Below are positions 59,046 through 64,000 of a stretch of DNA of 64,000 nucleotides, piece after piece (position 1 is the first letter of the stretch; each line of letters starts with the position of its first letter). A program made the translations under genes and the position numbers. The notes below the pieces were generated by a model that saw only the letters and a list, made by a program, of their open reading frames with translations, was not told the origin of the DNA and did not search any database. Origin of the DNA: Hymenobacter sp. PAMC 26628 (lineage in GTDB: Bacteria; Bacteroidota; Bacteroidia; Cytophagales; Hymenobacteraceae); NCBI RefSeq assembly GCF_001562275.1, contig NZ_CP014304.1, forward strand, positions 4,712,001 through 4,776,000, written 5' to 3'.

Positions 59046-60737
59046 ATGAACCGCCGTGCTTTTCTCCAGCGCCCCGGGGCCCCCGCGCCCGCCCCGGGGC
59101 CCCCGCCGCCCGAGGCCATCAGCCCCCACGCCAACCAGCGGCTGCCGCTGCGCCTGGCCGGCACTACCGCCGGCACCCTGGCCGCCTACGCGGGGCCCTG
59201 GGGCCCGGCCCAGGCCGCGCACCTGCTGCGGCGCACGCTGTTTGGGCCCACCCGGGCGGAAATAACTACGGCCGCGGCGGCGGGCCTGGGCCCCACGCTC
59301 GACGGCCTGCTGGCGGCTCCCGGGACCCCGGCCCCGCCCCTGAACGTGTCGGCCACCGACACGACCGTGCCCCTTGGCCAAACCTGGGTGACGCAGGCCT
59401 TCGACCAAACTTTGCAAGGGGTGCGCTCGGTGTCGCTGCGCGACTGGTGGCTGGGCCAGCAGCTGGGCCAAACCACCTCGCTGAGCGAGCAGATGACGCT
59501 GTTCTGGCACAACCATTTTGTGGTGGAGCTCGGCAACATCAACGACGCTCGCTACGGCTACGAGTACGTGCGGCTGCTGCGCCAGCACGCGCTGGGCAAC
59601 GTGCGCCAACTGGCCAAGGACGTGACCGTCAACCCCGCCATGCTGCGCTACCTCAACGGCAACCAGAGCGTGGTGGGGGCCCCCAACGAGAATTACGGCC
59701 GCGAGCTGCTGGAGCTGTTCACCGTAGGCAAGGGGCCCCTGATTGGGGCGGGCAACTACACCAACTACACCGAGGCCGACGTGCAGGCCGCCGCCCGGGT
59801 GCTCACTGGCTGGCGCGACGACCGGGTGGCCATCAACGGCTACTTCACCGCCAGCCGGCACGACGCCAAGCCCAAGCAGTTCTCCGCGGCCTTCGGCAAC
59901 GCCGTTATCGCGCCCAACGGGGCCGCCGAGTACCAGGATTTGATCAACCTCATTTTCGCGCAGGCCGAAACGGCGCGGTTCCTGGTGCGCAAGCTCTACC
60001 GCTGGTTTGTGTACTACTCGATTGACGCGGACACGGAAGCCAACGTCATTCAGCCGCTGGCTACGCTGCTTGTCCAGAGCAACTTTGAGGTGGTGCCGGT
60101 GCTGCGCAAGCTCTTCGGCTCGGAGCACTTTTTTGACGTGGCCGCCGTGGGCTGCCGCATCAAAAGCCCGCTCGATTTCACGGTGGGCCTGGTGCGGCAG
60201 ATGCAGGTGGCGTTTCCACCGGCTAGCAGCCTGGTGGCGCAGTACGCCCACTGGGAATACCTCTACGGCCTGGCCCTGGTGCAGCAGCAAACCCTGGGCG
60301 ACCCGCCCAACGTGGCCGGCTGGGCCCCCTACTACCAAACGCCGCAGTTCCACGAGCTGTGGATCAACGCCGTGACGCTGCCCCGCCGCAACCAGGCGAC
60401 GGACCTGTACATCGGCAACGGGGTTTCGCGCGGCGGGGTGCTGGCCCGCATCGACCCCGTGGCCCTGGTGCTGGCCCTGCCCCCGGCCACGGCCTCCGAC
60501 CCCAACCTGGTCATCGCCGAGTTCGTGCGCCTGATGGTGCCCCTCGACCTGACGGCGACCCAGTTGGCGTTCCTCAAAAATGCCCTCATCCCCGGCCTGC
60601 CCGATTTTGAGTGGACCAACGAGTGGACGGCCTACGCCGCCACGCCCTCCGTGGCCGCCAAGAAAGCCGCCGTAGCCACCAAGCTGCAAGCCATGCTGCG
60701 CTCCTTGATGGGCCTGGCCGAATACCACCTGAGTTAA
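59046..60737 (+). CDS. DUF1800 protein
   Basis: A 563-residue protein of the DUF1800 family, usually exported and paired with a DUF1501 protein, as here. A short twin-arginine-like start (MNRRAFLQ) and a Pro-rich linker are followed by AAHLLRRTLFGPTRAEITTA, MTLFWHNHFVVELGN, NENYGRELLELFTVG, AARVLTGW and GDPPNVAGWAPYYQTPQFHE, all family hallmarks. Activity unknown. It precedes the DUF1501 gene by 140 nt on the same strand. Confidence 0.92.
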   Translation: MNRRAFLQRPGAPAPAPGPPPPEAISPHANQRLPLRLAGTTAGTLAAYAGPWGPAQAAHLLRRTLFGPTRAEITTAAAAGLGPTLDGLLAAPGTPAPPLNVSATDTTVPLGQTWVTQAFDQTLQGVRSVSLRDWWLGQQLGQTTSLSEQMTLFWHNHFVVELGNINDARYGYEYVRLLRQHALGNVRQLAKDVTVNPAMLRYLNGNQSVVGAPNENYGRELLELFTVGKGPLIGAGNYTNYTEADVQAAARVLTGWRDDRVAINGYFTASRHDAKPKQFSAAFGNAVIAPNGAAEYQDLINLIFAQAETARFLVRKLYRWFVYYSIDADTEANVIQPLATLLVQSNFEVVPVLRKLFGSEHFFDVAAVGCRIKSPLDFTVGLVRQMQVAFPPASSLVAQYAHWEYLYGLALVQQQTLGDPPNVAGWAPYYQTPQFHELWINAVTLPRRNQATDLYIGNGVSRGGVLARIDPVALVLALPPATASDPNLVIAEFVRLMVPLDLTATQLAFLKNALIPGLPDFEWTNEWTAYAATPSVAAKKAAVATKLQAMLRSLMGLAEYHLS

Positions 60738-60877
60738 ATTGTTGAATGACTGGTGATTAATTCTTTTTGTTACTACGCGCCGGTTGAATAGCTGTGGGCT
60801 GTTGTCGAAACCCCAGCCCCCACAGTGAGCAAATCATCAATCCAACAATTTATCCGTCAACAATTTAGCGGCTCCAT

Positions 60878-62455
60878 ATGAAACGGCGCGACTTTCTACA
60901 GAATACGGCGGCGGCCACAGCGGGCGCGGCCCTGCTGGGCGGGCTGCCGGTGGGGGCCTACGGCTACTCGCCCGAGCTGGTGGCCCTCACCAACGCCACC
61001 ACGGCCACCGACAAGGTGTTGGTCATCATCCAGTTGCAGGGCGGCAACGACGGGCTGAACATGATTATTCCGCGCGACCAGTACGGGGCCCTGATGGCGG
61101 CGCGCGGCAACATTGCATTGCCTGAAGCGGCCGTGCTGCCCCTCACGGCGGCCACCGGCATCCACCCGGCCATGGCCTCGCTCCAGAACCTGTACCAGAA
61201 CGGGCAGGTGGGCGTGGTGCAGAGCGTGGGCTACCCCAACCCCAACTTCTCACACTTCCGAGCCACCGACATCTGGACCTCGGGCTCGTCGTCGGACGTG
61301 ACGCTGGCCACGGGCTGGGCCGGGCGCTACCTCGACGGCGAGTACCCGGGCTTCCCCACCGGCTACCCCAGCGCCCAAAACCCCGACCCATTGGCCGTCA
61401 CCATCGGCTCGGTGGTGAGCAACTGCGTGCAGGGCCCCGCCGTGAACATGGGCATGGCCATCGCCAGCACCTCGTCGTTCTATCAGCTGCTGAGCGGCGG
61501 CGTGGACGCAGCTCCCGCCACGCCGGCCGGCCACGAGCTCACCTTCATCCGCCAGGTGGTAGCCCAGACGCAGGTGTACACCACCACCATCCAGGCGGCG
61601 GCGGGCCGGGCCAAAAACCTCTCGCCGCTGTACCCCACCGCCGGCCAAAACGGCCTGGCCGACCAACTCAAAATTGTGGCCCAGTTGGTGGCCGGGGGCC
61701 TCAGCACCCGCATCTACGTGTGCAACATGGGCGGCTTCGATACCCACGCGCTGCAAGTGCCGGCCACGGGCGCCACCACGGGCGGCACCCACGCCGCCCT
61801 GCTGGGCAAGCTGGCCGAAGCGGTGGCCGCCTTTCAGGACGACCTAGTGCGGCTGGGCCTGCAAGACCGGGTGGTGGGCCTCACGTTTTCGGAGTTTGGG
61901 CGGCGCATTCGGTCCAACTCGGGCCTAGGTACCGACCACGGCGCGGCGGCCCCGCTGTTCGTGTTCGGCAGCCGCGTGAACCCCATCGTGCACGGCGCCA
62001 ACCCCCAGCTGCCCGCCGCGGCCAGCGTGAACGACAACATCCCGCTGCAATTTGATTTCCGCAGCATCTACACCAGCATTCTGCAAGACTGGTTCCAAGT
62101 GGCGCCCAGCACATTGCAGGCCCTGTTTGGCCAGAGCTTCCCGTACGTGCCCGTGCTGCGGCCGGCCACGGCGCTGGCCGCCGGCAGCGCCGCCCAGGTG
62201 GCCGAGTTCAGCGTATTTCCCAACCCCGTGCCGCGCGGCGGCCAGGCCACCGTGGCCTACCAAAGCGCCGGCGGCCACGTGCAAGTGGCGGTGCTCGACG
62301 CGCTGGGCCGCCAAGTGCAGGTGGCTTTCGACCGGGCCCTGGCCGCGGGGCCCCAGCAGCTGCCGCTCGACCTGGCCGGCCTCGCCGCGGGGGCCTACTA
62401 CTGCCAGGTGCGTGAGGGCAGCAAGTCGGGCTCGCGCATTTTGGTGGTGGAATAA
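60878..62455 (+). CDS. DUF1501 protein with T9SS type A sorting domain
   Basis: A 525-residue secreted protein. It opens with a Tat-like signal MKRRDFLQNTAAATAGAALL. The alkaline-phosphatase-superfamily-like DUF1501 core follows (VIIQLQGGNDGLNMIIPRDQ, NMGGFDTHALQV, LTFSEFGRRIRSNSGLGTDH). The last 85 residues are a T9SS sorting tail (FSVFPNPVPRGGQATVAYQS, VLDALGRQV, GLAAGAYYCQV). It is therefore expected at the cell surface or released. Combining a Tat-like signal with a T9SS tail is a point to check. Confidence 0.93.
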   Translation: MKRRDFLQNTAAATAGAALLGGLPVGAYGYSPELVALTNATTATDKVLVIIQLQGGNDGLNMIIPRDQYGALMAARGNIALPEAAVLPLTAATGIHPAMASLQNLYQNGQVGVVQSVGYPNPNFSHFRATDIWTSGSSSDVTLATGWAGRYLDGEYPGFPTGYPSAQNPDPLAVTIGSVVSNCVQGPAVNMGMAIASTSSFYQLLSGGVDAAPATPAGHELTFIRQVVAQTQVYTTTIQAAAGRAKNLSPLYPTAGQNGLADQLKIVAQLVAGGLSTRIYVCNMGGFDTHALQVPATGATTGGTHAALLGKLAEAVAAFQDDLVRLGLQDRVVGLTFSEFGRRIRSNSGLGTDHGAAAPLFVFGSRVNPIVHGANPQLPAAASVNDNIPLQFDFRSIYTSILQDWFQVAPSTLQALFGQSFPYVPVLRPATALAAGSAAQVAEFSVFPNPVPRGGQATVAYQSAGGHVQVAVLDALGRQVQVAFDRALAAGPQQLPLDLAGLAAGAYYCQVREGSKSGSRILVVE

Positions 62456-62554
62456 AGCGGGGCCACAACCCCGGTTCGGCCGGCCCGTAGAAGGAAAGCG
62501 CGGGCCCCGCCGGGCCGCTCCAATTGATTCTTTTACCCGTTTTGCCCTAACCCC

Positions 62555-62794
62555 ATGGCCTCCGACGACCTCGACATCCAACTCGAAAAAATTATGCCCG
62601 AAGACCTCGTGCGCACCTTCGAAAGTGCCTACCACGTGTTCCAAGGCAAAACCGAGCACATGGACGACCTGCTGAAAAACGGCGGCATCCTGTTGCGCAA
62701 AGCCGCCAAAAAATTCACCTCCACGCAGCTGATTTTGGGCATTGCTGCCGTGGCTGCTGTGGCCGTGGTGCTCATCAAACGCAGCGACGATTAA
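62555..62794 (+). CDS. Small membrane protein (79 aa)
   Basis: A 79-residue protein with an acidic helical N-terminus (MASDDLDIQLEKIMPEDLVR) and a C-terminal membrane helix (LILGIAAVAAVAVVLI) ending in KRSDD. No family recognised. It has clean codon use and is followed by a strong terminator, which supports it being real. Confidence 0.7.
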   Translation: MASDDLDIQLEKIMPEDLVRTFESAYHVFQGKTEHMDDLLKNGGILLRKAAKKFTSTQLILGIAAVAAVAVVLIKRSDD

Positions 62795-62813
62795 GCAGCG
62801 CAACGCTGCCAGC

Positions 62814-62848
62814 AAGGCGCGGGCCCCGGTAGGGCCCGCGCCTTTTTT
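62814..62848 (+). terminator. Rho-independent terminator
   Basis: AAGGCGCGGGCCC, loop CGGTA, GGGCCCGCGCC and TTTTTT. Confidence 0.9.
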
Positions 62849-62931
62849 GTGGGGCCCCACCGGGGTGAGCTGGGGCCCCGAGCCGGGGCTGTTAATCCAG
62901 CACGCGCGCCGTTTGCTTAACTTGCCGGCCT

Positions 62932-64000
62932 ATGAAAAACCTGCTGCTGGCCGCTGGCTTACTGACCCTGGCCGCGCCTTCCTTGCCCATTTCCTCCGTG
63001 CCCACTCACCTGCCCGCGCCCGCCCCGGCCGCCGACCCGAACACCACCGACGAGGTGCCCCAGGACCATAAGCTCATCATTTACCAAGTGATGACGCGGC
63101 TGTTTGGCAACAAGGTGGCCCTGAACAAGCCCTATGGCACCATGACCGAGAACGGCTGCGGCAAGTTCAACGACATCAACGATAGGGCCCTGGACGAAAT
63201 CAAAGCCTTGGGCGTGAGCCACGTGTGGTACACCGGCGTGATTGAGCACGCCACCATGACGGACTTTTCCACCCACGGCATTCCGGCCGACGACGCCGAC
63301 GTGGTGAAGGGCCGCGCCGGCTCGCCCTACGCCATCAAGGACTACTACGACGTAGCTCCCGACCTGGCCGTGGCTCCCAAAAACCGCATGGCCGAGTACG
63401 AGGCGCTCATTCGGCGCACCCACGCCCACGGCCTGAAGGTGTTGATGGACTTCGTGCCCAACCACGTGGCCCGCTCCTACAAGTCGGACGCCAAGCCCGC
63501 GGGCGTGGTGGACTTGGGCGCGGCCGACGACAAAACCCTGGCCTTTGGGCCCCAGAACAACTTCTACTACCTGCCCGGCCAGCCCTTTGTGGTGCCCGCC
63601 GGCTACAACCCGCTGGGGCCCCTGAAAGGCCCACGCGAGGACGGCAAGTACGCCGAAAACCCCGCCAAGGCCACCGGCAACGACGTGTTTTCGGCCGCGC
63701 CCAGCGTGAACGACTGGTTCGAAACCGTGAAGCTGAACTACGGCGTGGACTACCAGCACGGCCGGGCCTTGCACTTCAGCCCCGTGCCCGACACGTGGAA
63801 GAAGATGCGCGACATCCTCGTATTCTGGGCCCAGAAGGACGTGGACGGCTTCCGCTGCGACATGGTGGAAATGGTGCCCGTCGAGTTCTGGGCCTACGTC
63901 ATACCCGAGCTGAAAAAGGTGAAGCCGGGCCTCGTCTTCATCGGCGAAGCCTACAACAATAAGGAGTACAAGACGTACCTCGAAAAGGGTCATTTCGACT
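62932..64000 (+). CDS. Secreted GH13 alpha-amylase family protein (3' end outside window)
   Basis: About 356 residues are visible of an enzyme cleaving alpha-glucans. A signal-like N-terminus (MKNLLLAAGLLTLAAPSLP) precedes the barrel. GH13 region I is MDFVPNHVA, region II is DGFRCDMVEMVP with the nucleophile Asp, and region III is LVFIGEAYN with the acid/base Glu. The frame stays open to base 64000. No glycan-utilisation (sus) genes are visible before it. Confidence 0.93.
   Translation, partial: MKNLLLAAGLLTLAAPSLPISSVPTHLPAPAPAADPNTTDEVPQDHKLIIYQVMTRLFGNKVALNKPYGTMTENGCGKFNDINDRALDEIKALGVSHVWYTGVIEHATMTDFSTHGIPADDADVVKGRAGSPYAIKDYYDVAPDLAVAPKNRMAEYEALIRRTHAHGLKVLMDFVPNHVARSYKSDAKPAGVVDLGAADDKTLAFGPQNNFYYLPGQPFVVPAGYNPLGPLKGPREDGKYAENPAKATGNDVFSAAPSVNDWFETVKLNYGVDYQHGRALHFSPVPDTWKKMRDILVFWAQKDVDGFRCDMVEMVPVEFWAYVIPELKKVKPGLVFIGEAYNNKEYKTYLEKGHFD

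Noticed and set aside
59010..60728. Long antisense frame opposite the DUF1800 gene
   Set aside because: Same antisense signature (His/Gly/Arg rich), while the plus-strand frame has clear family motifs.

Overview
The window looks like a chromosomal segment of a Hymenobacter-like member of the Bacteroidota (Cytophagales). The basis is high GC coding sequence, Bacteroidota-type TAnnTTTG promoter elements lying against start codons, few Shine-Dalgarno sites, two proteins with type IX secretion (T9SS) C-terminal tails, the order nusB / DUF1573 / yajC / ybbR / coaE, and strong over-use of the palindrome GGGGCCCC. The genus is an inference; no rRNA is present.

Layout. 1-10.3 kb: glyA (cut by the window edge), a one-protein fusion of sigma-like, anti-sigma-like, membrane and TPR parts, DinB and DoxX family proteins, a serine hydrolase, polA, a LytTR response regulator and kynurenine 3-monooxygenase. 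10.5-16 kb: small secreted or membrane proteins, a lipoprotein gene bracketed by inverted repeats, two tRNA-Pro genes, a VOC protein and an ABC exporter. 16-22.5 kb: a housekeeping run with nusB, ytxH, NAD-type isocitrate dehydrogenase, DUF1573, yajC, ybbR, coaE and a GNAT-like protein. 22.6-29.7 kb: two tRNA-Val genes, a TerB-like glycine-rich protein, an MscS channel, an ArsR-type regulator, hemA, an EamA transporter and a RAYT-like transposase between two inverted-repeat elements. 29.7-31.5 kb: an AraC regulator and a short-chain dehydrogenase, both broken.

32.2-42.6 kb is the accessory island. On the minus strand, in reading order, it encodes a Fic protein with paired palindromic sites upstream, a DUF4007 protein, a 1084-residue P-loop ATPase, a DndC/BrxP-like PAPS reductase-family protein, a GHKL (MORC/Hsp90-type) ATPase and a GIY-YIG-like protein. 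A second, apparently 3'-truncated GHKL ATPase converges on it from the plus strand. The five genes from DUF4007 to GIY-YIG overlap or almost touch. The set resembles phosphorothioation (Dnd/Ssp) and BREX type 4 systems but has no recognisable DndA, DndB, DndE, PglX, PglZ or BrxL here. It is the best candidate for an undescribed defence or DNA-modification system.

42.6-64 kb: an APC transporter, several secreted or lipoproteins, a sensor kinase, dusB, a CPBP protease, cdsA with a low-GC internal segment, glutamate dehydrogenase, psd, a decayed GxxExxY gene inside a 44-bp perfect inverted repeat, a glutathionylspermidine-synthase-like ATP-grasp protein, a DUF1800/DUF1501 pair (the latter with a T9SS tail), and the start of a secreted GH13 alpha-amylase running off the window end. 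Dispersed inverted-repeat families recur at several intergenic sites.
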